Source: Algoriphagus sp. (GTDB taxonomy: Bacteria; Bacteroidota; Bacteroidia; Cytophagales; Cyclobacteriaceae). Taken from it: DNA of 64,000 bases. Location of the stretch: the NCBI GenBank assembly GCA_029945945.1, contig JAQSDM010000005.1, forward strand, positions 186,001 through 250,000, in the 5' to 3' direction. The notes under the pieces were generated by a model that was not told the origin of the DNA, searched no databases, and saw nothing but the letters and a program-made list of their open reading frames with translations. Numbering within the stretch: the stretch's first letter is position 1; each line of letters starts with the position of its first letter. The translations under genes were made by a program, and so were the position numbers. Shown piece by piece: positions 26,437 to 33,900 of this stretch.

Positions 26437-27711
26437 ATGAAAATTTCTTCTGATCAACTTTCTGATTTTCCGATTGATCCTTTTCATTTGAAATCCCTTC
26501 AACTACTTGGTGAGCAATTGGCTGCTGAGGGTCAAAATATTGATTTACTCATAGATCAAATTCAATCTTTTCAAATCGCAGTTCCCAGCTGGGCCCTCGG
26601 TACAGGAGGGACTAGATTTGGGAGATTTCAGATTGGGGGAGAGCCCAGAAATTTGGAGGAAAAACTGGATGATATAGGTCTTTTGGCTCAATTGACCAAA
26701 AAAACGGATGCCGTTTCTCTGCATATTCCCTGGGATATTCCGAAGGATGCAACCGCTATCCGCCAGAAGGCCGCAGAACTTCAGATCGGGTTTGATGCCA
26801 TGAACAGCAATACGTTTCAGGATTACGGCCAGCCTTTGAGTTATAAAATGGGTTCGCTTAGTAATGCAGATGCTTCAGTTCGGAAGCAGGCTATTGAGCA
26901 TAATCTGGAAGTGATTCGAATTGGGGAAAGTCTCGGGAGTAAAGGTTTGACAGTTTGGCTGGCCGATGGAAGTAACTTTCCCGGGCAGGCGAATTTTAGA
27001 AATGCCTTACAATGGACGGCTGATTCCCTGAAAGAAATTTATGCCGGAATGCCATCCGATTGGAAGCTTTTGCTGGAGTACAAGCCTTACGAACCTAATT
27101 TTTACCACACCGTAATTCCGGATTGGGGGACCTCATCTTTGCTTTGCAGGCAGCTGGGGGACCGGGCGAAAGTGTTGGTGGATTTGGGACATCATCTGCC
27201 AAATACTAATATCGAACAGATTGTGGCAACGCTTATGCATCAGAACTTGTTGGCAGGCTTTCACTTCAACGACAGCAAATACGGAGACGATGATCTCAGT
27301 ACGGGCAGTGCAAAACCGTATCAGCTATTTCTGATTTTTTGCGAACTGATAGCCGGAGACCTGGATGGTGCGCAGGGTTGGAGCAGTATTTCGTGGATGA
27401 TCGATGCAAGTCATAATACGAAAGATCCGCTCGAAGATCTGATGCAGGCTTTGGAATCGATCTCTCAGGCTTATGCAAAAGCATTATTAGTGGATCGGGA
27501 AAAGCTTAGAATCTGCCAAATGGAAGGGGATGTAACAGGAGCACAGGAAGTATTGCAAAAAGCATTTTTGACAGATGTGAGATCACTGGTTCGGGAAGCA
27601 AGAATACGAATTGGTGGTGTGGCCGAGCCCTTGGAAGTATTTAGGAAACTTAAAATCCGCGAAAAGCTCATCGCTCATCGTGGAAAATCCAGTCAGGCAA
27701 CAGGGCTTTAA
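26437..27711 (+). CDS. rhaI: L-rhamnose isomerase (RhaI type)
   Basis: A 424-aa TIM barrel isomerase of the Pseudomonas stutzeri RhaI type. It has VPSWALGTGGTRF near the start, LLEYKPYEPNFYHT with a metal Glu, VDLGHHLPNTNIEQ, GFHFNDSKYGDDDLS and SWMIDASHNTKDPL, which supply the metal and substrate His/Asp/Glu residues. It converts L-rhamnose to L-rhamnulose, the first step of the pathway. Last gene of the three-gene plus-strand operon. Confidence 0.94.
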   Translation: MKISSDQLSDFPIDPFHLKSLQLLGEQLAAEGQNIDLLIDQIQSFQIAVPSWALGTGGTRFGRFQIGGEPRNLEEKLDDIGLLAQLTKKTDAVSLHIPWDIPKDATAIRQKAAELQIGFDAMNSNTFQDYGQPLSYKMGSLSNADASVRKQAIEHNLEVIRIGESLGSKGLTVWLADGSNFPGQANFRNALQWTADSLKEIYAGMPSDWKLLLEYKPYEPNFYHTVIPDWGTSSLLCRQLGDRAKVLVDLGHHLPNTNIEQIVATLMHQNLLAGFHFNDSKYGDDDLSTGSAKPYQLFLIFCELIAGDLDGAQGWSSISWMIDASHNTKDPLEDLMQALESISQAYAKALLVDREKLRICQMEGDVTGAQEVLQKAFLTDVRSLVREARIRIGGVAEPLEVFRKLKIREKLIAHRGKSSQATGL

Positions 27712-27823
27712 AAATTGGGTTGTAATTAGTACAGGTTTTATGTGATTTGGATTCAACTGATTTTCAGAATTCAGGAAATGTTTCCAACTTAAAGAGATGG
27801 AACCCAATCTGAAAACCAATCTC

Positions 27824-28843
27824 ATGAGAAATTTAAAATTCTTTACAGTTGTTGCAATTTTGGCGGCATGTTCCGCGCCAAAAGAATCCGCCCAAATCGA
27901 AGAACCCACCTCACTTTTTAAAACCACAGGCTCGGTTGAGAGACTCGACTCTGCAATTAATCAATTGATCCCGGCCGGGGCAGAAATTGAAATTTTAGCT
28001 TCGGGATTTGAATGGTCTGAAGGGCCGCTTTGGCTCGAAAGTCAAAATGCGTTGATTTTCACCGATGTGCCGATGAACAAAGTCTGGAAATGGACAGAGC
28101 AAGACAGTTTGAGTTTATTTCTCGAGCCATCAGGATATCAGGGCGAAAAAGAAGGAAAGCGGGAGCCAGGAGCAAATGGACTTGCGTTGGATCAGAATGG
28201 AAATCTGATTTTGTGTCAACATGGAAACCGGCAAATCGCTCGGATGAAATCAACTCTGGATAATCCGACGCCGGATTACGAAGTCATCGTTTCAGCTTTC
28301 GAAGGAAAGAAATTTAATAGTCCCAATGATTTGGTCATCCATTCCAAAGGGGATATTTATTTCACCGATCCGCCTTATGGATTGGATGAGTGGGATACGA
28401 AAGAACTCGATTTTCAGGGAGTTTATAGAATTGACCCTTCGGGAAAGCTGTCTTTGCAAATTGATAGCCTGAGCCGACCAAATGGAATTGGGTTGAGCCC
28501 CGATGAAAAGACTTTGTATGTGGCTCAGTCCGATCCGGAAAAGGCCCGTTATTATGCGTTTGATCTGGATGAAAATGGAAATGTAATCAGCGGGAAGGTT
28601 TTGCTGGATGTGACTGCGTCGGTGGGAGAGGACCGAAAAGGATTGCCGGATGGATTAAAAGTGGATAAGAAAGGAAATCTGTTTGCAACCGGTCCGGGAG
28701 GAGTGCTGGTGATCAGTCCTGCGGGAAAACTTTTGGGAACAATTATGACAGGTGAAGGCACTGCAAATTGCGCCTTTAATGGAGACCAATCCTATCTCTA
28801 TATGACAGCAGATATGTATTTGATGCGGATCAGGCTTAAGTAA
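27824..28843 (+). CDS. SMP-30/gluconolactonase family lipoprotein
   Basis: About 339 aa from the ATG at 27824, chosen because MRNLKFFTVVAILAACS gives a lipoprotein signal with lipobox LAAC. The mature part is a six-bladed propeller of the SMP-30/LRE family: GFEWSEGPLWLESQNALIFTD carries the first metal Glu, FNSPNDLVIHSKGDIYFTDPPYG a conserved Asn/Asp site, and GLPDGLKVDKKGNLFATGPGG the last Asp. It would hydrolyse sugar lactones outside the cytoplasm. It follows rhaI by 112 bp, but a link with rhamnose is not shown. Confidence 0.88.
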   Translation: MRNLKFFTVVAILAACSAPKESAQIEEPTSLFKTTGSVERLDSAINQLIPAGAEIEILASGFEWSEGPLWLESQNALIFTDVPMNKVWKWTEQDSLSLFLEPSGYQGEKEGKREPGANGLALDQNGNLILCQHGNRQIARMKSTLDNPTPDYEVIVSAFEGKKFNSPNDLVIHSKGDIYFTDPPYGLDEWDTKELDFQGVYRIDPSGKLSLQIDSLSRPNGIGLSPDEKTLYVAQSDPEKARYYAFDLDENGNVISGKVLLDVTASVGEDRKGLPDGLKVDKKGNLFATGPGGVLVISPAGKLLGTIMTGEGTANCAFNGDQSYLYMTADMYLMRIRLK

Positions 28844-28858
28844 TCCGGTAATTAATCG

Positions 28859-28871
28859 CCTGTCAGACAGG
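28859..28871. repeat. Short palindrome after the lactonase gene
   Basis: CCTGTCAGACAGG is a 13-bp palindrome with a 1-nt centre, 16 bp after the stop, followed by a weak T-rich stretch. It may act as a small terminator or a REP-type element. Confidence 0.4.
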
Positions 28872-28959
28872 TTTATTTGATCAGAATATTCAGCGAGTTT
28901 AGATTGAATATAAATATGAATATAAAGTGAAAAAATATTGTAAAAAGATTTAAAAACAC

Positions 28960-28990
28960 TTGACTTACATTCTTTTTCAGTTTAATTTAG
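28960..28990 (+). promoter_or_regulatory. Bacteroidota-type promoter for the candidate ncRNA
   Basis: TTG at 28960-28962 and TAATTTAG at 28983-28990 are 20 nt apart. This fits the Bacteroidota primary sigma consensus (TTG, about 19-20 nt, TAnnTTTG) with two changes at the end of the second box. It predicts a start near 28996. Confidence 0.55.
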
Positions 28991-28995
28991 ATTCA

Positions 28996-29288
28996 TCAAG
29001 TAAGAGATAAAGGGCCGGGGATACGATCCCGGACGAAGGTTGAAAACTCAAGAGAAAAGCATAAAGGGTCTTAATCCTTCGGGATTAATTCTGAAATGGG
29101 CAACCACAGAAATGCAGATATCGACATCGAAAACCGAAAGGTCTAGAATGGGAATTGATACCTAATGTTAAGAACCTGGGTAACTGGGGAAAAAGCCATA
29201 ATAACTGTAGCTTGAGATGACTTTACGATTACGATCTTAATTTCATCAAAGGGAAGCATTCGCAAGAATCGCTTCCCTTTTTGTTTTA
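28996..29288 (+). ncRNA. Candidate structured ncRNA, about 290 nt
   Basis: No credible ORF lies here, yet a promoter match precedes it and a strong terminator ends it, so it looks like an independent unit. Visible hairpins: a CCGGG/CCCGG stem at 29015-29032, a perfect TTAATCC-TTCG-GGATTAA hairpin at 29071-29088, and a short ACC-GAAA-GGT hairpin at 29133-29142. It lacks the conserved cores of RNase P RNA, tmRNA and SRP RNA. A 6S-type RNA (the Bacteroidota 6S-Flavo family in Rfam) is one possibility I cannot test here. A leader of the sulfatase gene, which starts 33 bp later, is another. Confidence 0.5.
29248..29288 (+). terminator. Strong Rho-independent terminator of the ncRNA
   Basis: AAAGGGAAGC/GCTTCCCTTT stem extended by ATTC/GAAT with a GCAA tetraloop, followed by TTTGTTTT. 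It ends 33 bp before the sulfatase start, so the sulfatase gene needs its own promoter or read-through. Confidence 0.88.
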
Positions 29289-29320
29289 GGCTGGTTTTTC
29301 TTTTTTCCTTACTTTAGGTC

Positions 29321-30781
29321 ATGCGTGAGTTTGACTTAAGAAATTTAATAAGCTGTTTTTTTATTCTGATCATTCAATCAGGATTCGCAGCAAGTAGTCC
29401 CAACAGCCCAATCCGGAAAACTTCTTCCAAACCCAATATTGTATTCATTCTTGCCGATGATTTGGGATACGGGGATTTAGGGTTTTTGGGTCAGAAATAT
29501 ATTGAGACTCCAAATATTGACAGGCTGGCCAGGGAAGGGATGTTCTTTACCAATCATTATTCGGGAGCTCCCGTTTGCGCTCCTGCCAGATCGGCTTTTA
29601 TCACAGGATTGCACACCGGCCACACCCCTGTGAGGGGGAATTTTGAAGTATTGCCGGAAGGCCAATATCCAATGCCTGATTCTTTGGTCACGCTTGCTAA
29701 AGTCATGAAGCAGGCTGGATATTCCACCGGAGCTTTTGGGAAGTGGGGTTTAGGATTCGCCGGAACTACCGGTGACCCAAGTCAACAGGGATTTGATCAG
29801 TTTTTCGGATACAATTGTCAGCGGTATGCCCATCGATACTATCCTGGACACCTTTGGGAAAATCAGGTGAAAATTGAATTGCCGGGAAATGGATGGACTC
29901 AAAAAACCACCTATGCACCGGATTTGATTCAGGAGGAAACACTGGAATTCATCGAGGAAAATCAAGATCAGCCATTTTTCCTCTTCATGCCGATTGTAAT
30001 GCCTCATGCCGAACTTGCAGCTCCTGAGGATGAAATTTTGAAAAAATACCGATTGAAATTCGGAGATGAAAAGGCGCACATCGGAGGAAAAGGCGCTGAT
30101 TATGGTCCTGAAATGTCGATCCCGGGTTACCAATCTGAGCCGTATCCCCATGCTACTTTCGCTGCCATGGTGGGAAGAATTGACCGCTATGTCGGGGAGG
30201 TTTTAGCGAAGTTAGATCAACTTGGACTCACCGAAAACACAATCGTGATTTTCACTTCGGATAATGGCGCCCACCAGGAAGGCGGAGCCGATCCGGATTT
30301 TTTTGATAGTAATGGTCAATTCAAAGGATATAAGAGAGATTTGTATGAAGGTGGTATTCATGTTCCGTTGATTGTCAAGTGGCCTGGAAAAGTGAAGCCC
30401 GGGAGTAAATCTGACCATCGATCTGCTTTTTGGGATTGGTTACCCACTTTCGCAGAAATTGCAGGAAGTGAAAAGCCGAAAGGGATTGATGGGGTTTCTT
30501 TTTTACCTGCTTTGCTTGGGCAGGCAGGGCAAAAGCAACATGATTATCTCTATTGGGAGTTTCATGAGTTGGGTGGAAGACAAGCCGTACTGAAAGATGG
30601 CTGGAAGCTGGTAAAGATGCAGCTGAAAGATCCTTCAAAAATGACCGTTGAACTTTATAATCTGAACCAAGATCCCGGGGAAACAAAAGATTTGTCAAAG
30701 GATCATCCGGAAAAAGTCAAAGAATTGGAAGTTTTGATTCAGGAAGCACACCAGCCAAATCCTGTTTTCAAGTTATTTTAA
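29321..30781 (+). CDS. Family S1 sulfatase, exported
   Basis: A 486-aa protein. The N-terminal hydrophobic stretch LISCFFILIIQSGFAA is a signal peptide. The sulfatase core starts NIVFILADDLGYGDLG (metal Asp pair). The sulfatase motif C-A-P-A-R lies at residues 86-90; Cys86 should be oxidised to formylglycine by a maturase encoded elsewhere. GAFGKWGLG and IFTSDNGAHQEGG supply further active-site residues. It removes sulfate from a sulfated sugar or glycan. The exact substrate is unknown. Confidence 0.93.
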   Translation: MREFDLRNLISCFFILIIQSGFAASSPNSPIRKTSSKPNIVFILADDLGYGDLGFLGQKYIETPNIDRLAREGMFFTNHYSGAPVCAPARSAFITGLHTGHTPVRGNFEVLPEGQYPMPDSLVTLAKVMKQAGYSTGAFGKWGLGFAGTTGDPSQQGFDQFFGYNCQRYAHRYYPGHLWENQVKIELPGNGWTQKTTYAPDLIQEETLEFIEENQDQPFFLFMPIVMPHAELAAPEDEILKKYRLKFGDEKAHIGGKGADYGPEMSIPGYQSEPYPHATFAAMVGRIDRYVGEVLAKLDQLGLTENTIVIFTSDNGAHQEGGADPDFFDSNGQFKGYKRDLYEGGIHVPLIVKWPGKVKPGSKSDHRSAFWDWLPTFAEIAGSEKPKGIDGVSFLPALLGQAGQKQHDYLYWEFHELGGRQAVLKDGWKLVKMQLKDPSKMTVELYNLNQDPGETKDLSKDHPEKVKELEVLIQEAHQPNPVFKLF

Positions 30782-30804
30782 AGCAATTTTTTCTTCAAAA
30801 GGGG

Positions 30805-30842
30805 TAAAAAAAGAATTGGGGAAAATTATTTCCCCAATTCAG
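30805..30842. terminator. Long hairpin after the sulfatase gene
   Basis: A perfect 12-bp stem (GAATTGGGGAAA/TTTCCCCAATTC) with an ATTA loop. The poly-U side is on the minus strand, where TTTTTTT follows. It may end the minus-strand GNAT transcript and also stop the sulfatase transcript. Confidence 0.65.
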
Positions 30843-31087
30843 TTACCTATCTATAACAAGAAAACCTTCTATTTAAATTAAAATTAGGTTGTTGATTAGT
30901 TAATACTATCCTTCCCTGACCTGCTTGAATAAATTATTTTCTTGAAAGATTATCTGAAATTCTGCCACTATTTAATGTAGACAATTTGAAATCCCGCCGA
31001 ACGTTTGATTTTGGATTTCTTCGGTCCTTCAGTCCGTTATTTAAAGAAAATTCGTCTACTGCTAGAAAAGGGTATATCCAGATATTT
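30843..31087. other. Intergenic remainder between convergent genes
   Basis: The gap between the sulfatase and GNAT stops is 306 bp. Apart from the hairpin at its left end I see only AT-rich sequence and no gene. Confidence 0.5.
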
Positions 31088-31639
31088 TTACCTCCAATCC
31101 CAAATCACAATTGCCCATTCCTCAAATTCATCTTTAAAGGTTTTGACAACCTCAAAACCTATATTTTGATGAGCTTTCATCGAGCGGAAATTTTGAGTTG
31201 AAACTTCAGTAATAGCAAATTCATATTGTTCCCGAAATGTATCCCGATAGGTTTCGTATAGCTGTTGGAAGATTCCCTGACTTCGGTAGTCTTTTCCCAC
31301 ACAAACCTGGCCCACGGACATGTAGTTGTACTCACTCACCTTTTTTCCTTTAAAATCAAGCTTTTCAAACTGCTCAAACATGGGAATAAGCATCGGGATA
31401 TCTTCTCGAGAATGTTTGGTCATAGCAAGACAATAAGCCGCAACCAAATGCCCGTCTTTTGCGATGATATGAGGTTCGATGGAGTGGAGGTTTTCCATTA
31501 TTTCATACGAATGCTGAACCATCACAAAACCCTGTGATTCTTTCTCCTCTGCAGAGATATTTTGAACCAGGTTTTCTTTTTGAAGGGCCAAAATGCCCCA
31601 TAGATCCTGCTTGGTTTTGGTTCGTGTAAATTCAATCAT
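31088..31639 (-). CDS. GNAT family N-acetyltransferase
   Basis: A 183-aa protein of the GNAT fold. The acetyl-CoA binding part is VGQVCVGKDYRSQGIFQQLYETYR (motif A, R-x-x-G). It is followed by EVSTQNFRSMKAHQNIGFEVVKTF, the usual motif B region. The acceptor is unknown. No signal peptide. It stands alone on the minus strand, with a divergent gene 156 bp upstream. Confidence 0.88.
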   Translation of the reverse strand: MIEFTRTKTKQDLWGILALQKENLVQNISAEEKESQGFVMVQHSYEIMENLHSIEPHIIAKDGHLVAAYCLAMTKHSREDIPMLIPMFEQFEKLDFKGKKVSEYNYMSVGQVCVGKDYRSQGIFQQLYETYRDTFREQYEFAITEVSTQNFRSMKAHQNIGFEVVKTFKDEFEEWAIVIWDWR

Positions 31640-31795
31640 ATCTAAAAGGTTTTAGGCGTAATTTCGATTTAAAGATCTCAATAAATAGTAAATAAACAGA
31701 AGTAAGTTTCTGAGATATGACCAAAACCTATCCATTAACTATCTGATATTTTAGCCTAATTTCAGTAGATTTGGGTCTACCCAAAATTCACCTCT

Positions 31796-32158
31796 ATGAA
31801 ATTCAATCGCTACTTCTTTGGAGTTTGGTTTTTCTTATTTGCCCTGTTTGCATATTGGCAATTCAACGATCCTGATCCGGAAGTTTGGGTTAGTATTTAT
31901 GGAGTAGCAATGATTTTCTGCTTGCTTGGTACTCGAGGAATATTTCCCAAAATCCCATTGACTTTGGTTGTTTTGGTCTGCGTTTTAGGTGCGATTTATT
32001 TCTTTCCGGGAGGAGTAGGTGAATGGATCTCCCAGGAATGGGCTCAAAAAGATTTGACCATGAAAACCCAGCAAATGGAGGAAAACCGGGAAACTTTCGG
32101 ATTGCTTACAATTGCATTAGTGCTGAGTCCGGCACTTTACAAAGCTTGGAAAAAATAG
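31796..32158 (+). CDS. TMEM220-like small membrane protein
   Basis: A 120-aa protein with four hydrophobic segments. The pattern YWQFNDPDPEVW after the first helix is the hallmark of the transmembrane 220 family, found in vertebrates and in Bacteroidota. The family function is unknown. Monocistronic. Confidence 0.82.
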   Translation: MKFNRYFFGVWFFLFALFAYWQFNDPDPEVWVSIYGVAMIFCLLGTRGIFPKIPLTLVVLVCVLGAIYFFPGGVGEWISQEWAQKDLTMKTQQMEENRETFGLLTIALVLSPALYKAWKK

Positions 32159-32328
32159 TGAACTCCCGTGATATAGGCTAAAGTTAGATTTGCCTTCGGC
32201 GATATACAATCAGCTGCCCTTTACGAGATAGGATTATGCGAGACTGGCATTTGAGCCATATTGAGAAGACTATCTTTTTTGGATTTAAACCATTACTTAA
32301 TAACTCTCTTTATCAACCCAATTACCTT

Positions 32329-33072
32329 ATGAAAAAACTCCTCTCAATAATTCTAACCATGCTAGTTTCGCTTAGCGTTTTCGGCCAGCAAGGCATCAAG
32401 TCTGCGTATTTTGAAATGCGGACTTATCACACCCATGAAGGCAAAAGACCGGATCTGATCAAAAGATTTCAGGATCATACTCTTCGCCTTTTCGAGAAAA
32501 ACGGGATAGAGAACGTCGCTTATTTCGTGCCAACGGATGAAGCAGATCAGACATTAACATTCATTTTGGGCTATCCAAATGAAGAAGCGAGGGATGAACT
32601 TTGGAACAAGTTTGCAAATGATCCTGAGTGGAAAGTTGCTCAGAAGGCATCAGAAGCAAATGGCCCTTTGGTAAAGAAGGTTGATCAGGTATTTATGGTT
32701 TGGGCACCAGGATTGAATGATACTCCTAAGCCAACTCCAAGCGGAATTTTTCAAATGAGAACTTACTATTGCTTCCCTGGAAAAATTGAAAATATTCAGG
32801 CAAGATTTCGTGATCATACCCGTGCATTATTTGCAAAACAAGGTTTGAAAAATTATCCATATTGGCTTACAGTGGAGAAAGACGGAACTCAGCCAAAGCT
32901 AGTATACCTTTTGGGACATTCTGATCAGGTGGAGTTTGATGCTGCTTTCAAGAGATTCGTAGCTGATCCAGAGTGGCTCAAAGCGCGTGATGCTTCAGAA
33001 GCCAGCGGTAAGATTGTCGAAAAAATTGATTCAAAGTATTTGAAAACATTGCCTTTTTCTCCGATGAAATAA
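32329..33072 (+). CDS. NIPSNAP family secreted protein, two tandem domains
   Basis: About 247 aa from the ATG at 32329, which starts a Sec signal (MKKLLSIILTMLVSLSVFGQ). Two NIPSNAP-type repeats follow: YFEMRTYHTHEGKRPDLIKRFQ and IFQMRTYYCFPGKIENIQARF. Each has a later F-x-x-DPEW pattern. The ferredoxin-like domains may dimerise within the chain. Role unknown; frequent among secreted proteins of this phylum. A terminator hairpin follows. Confidence 0.9.
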   Translation: MKKLLSIILTMLVSLSVFGQQGIKSAYFEMRTYHTHEGKRPDLIKRFQDHTLRLFEKNGIENVAYFVPTDEADQTLTFILGYPNEEARDELWNKFANDPEWKVAQKASEANGPLVKKVDQVFMVWAPGLNDTPKPTPSGIFQMRTYYCFPGKIENIQARFRDHTRALFAKQGLKNYPYWLTVEKDGTQPKLVYLLGHSDQVEFDAAFKRFVADPEWLKARDASEASGKIVEKIDSKYLKTLPFSPMK

Positions 33073-33130
33073 GGATGAATTGAAAAATTGGAAGGTTTGA
33101 AGATTGAAAAATTTGATAACCGCAAATGCT

Positions 33131-33167
33131 AAACCCTTGAGGTCTTTCCGGACTTCGAGGGTTTTTT
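33131..33167 (+). terminator. Terminator after the NIPSNAP gene (REP-like)
   Basis: The arms AACCCTTGAGGTC and GACTTCGAGGGTT pair fully if two G-U pairs are allowed; a run of six T follows. Its core resembles the CCTTTGAGG hairpins at 7.2 and 50.35 kb. Confidence 0.75.
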
Positions 33168-33170
33168 AGT

Positions 33171-33339
33171 TACACGGAGTTGCACAGAGGAGGCACGGAG
33201 TTACACAGAGTTTTGCTTTTTCCTTCGAAATTCATCATTCGATGTTCAGTATTCGAAATTAACTTGTTCAATATTATACAGCATTTTGTCTTTGTTGCAC
33301 GGAGTCGCAGAAAGGAGACACAGAGTCACACAGAGTTTT
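33171..33339. repeat. Two 43-bp copies of a CACGGAGT/CACAGAGT repeat
   Basis: Copies at about 33171-33214 and 33297-33339 share a series of short units (cacggagt, cacagagt, acacagagtttt). They lie in the 407-bp gap before the next lipoprotein gene. No function seen; they look like dispersed intergenic repeats. Confidence 0.6.
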
Positions 33340-33479
33340 ATAAATCTGTTGGAATTAGTCTGGCGAGTTTGGTCAAAAGCCTTCAGGTAAGGGGTTATTA
33401 GAAAATCAATCCTGCTTTCCTGTAACGGTTAGTGTTTGTATTTCGTAACGTTGAAGTGAAATCTCCCAAAATCTTAAAA

Positions 33480-33833
33480 ATGAAAAAGCTATCCTTTACC
33501 TTTTTGATTGGCATATTGTTGCTTGGATCTTGCAATGATAAGGATGATCCTACTCCTTGTGGTGTGGAAAATCCTACTGAGGATTTGGCTTGGCTTAAAT
33601 CCCAAATTCAAGGATCTCAGTCAGGTAGTCTGTCAGAATATGCTTACCTGATTCAGGCAACCTACAAAGGGCAAATAGTTTTTTCAATGGCTTCCTGCTG
33701 CCCTTTTTGTAATTGGATAGCAGTGATTCAGGATTGTCAGGGAAATGTGGTGGAAGATGCCTCTCTTAATGATTTGGAAAATCAGAAAGTGATCTGGAGA
33801 CCAGAAAATTCAGTTTGTAATCCGGACAATTGA
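33480..33833 (+). CDS. Small Cys-rich lipoprotein
   Basis: A 117-aa protein from the ATG at 33480, which gives a signal with lipobox LGSC (a GTG 48 bp upstream would bury it). The mature protein has six further Cys, including the cluster ASCCPFCNW, so disulfides or metal binding are likely. I recognise no family. It lies alone between the repeat region and a bidirectional terminator. Confidence 0.7.
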   Translation: MKKLSFTFLIGILLLGSCNDKDDPTPCGVENPTEDLAWLKSQIQGSQSGSLSEYAYLIQATYKGQIVFSMASCCPFCNWIAVIQDCQGNVVEDASLNDLENQKVIWRPENSVCNPDN

Positions 33834-33847
33834 AATGGAGTATAATT

Positions 33848-33883
33848 AAAAAGCCATCCCGAATCCTCGGGATGGCTTTTTTT
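33848..33883. terminator. Bidirectional terminator between convergent genes
   Basis: A 13-bp stem (AAAGCCATCCCGA/TCGGGATGGCTTT) with a 4-nt loop and a T run on the plus side. It lies 15 bp after the small lipoprotein stop and 18 bp beyond the end of the minus-strand ThuA fusion gene. Confidence 0.9.
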
Positions 33884-33900
33884 ATGAATTTCTAAGGATC

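Noticed and set aside
28996..29288. RNase P RNA, tmRNA or SRP RNA
   Set aside because: The universal cores (GAGGAAAGTCC and the CAGAACCCGG end for RNase P, the tRNA-like ends for tmRNA, the SRP loop) are absent.
33432..33479. GTG start 48 bp upstream of the Cys-rich lipoprotein
   Set aside because: It would place 16 residues ahead of a complete lipoprotein signal; the ATG at 33480 fits better.
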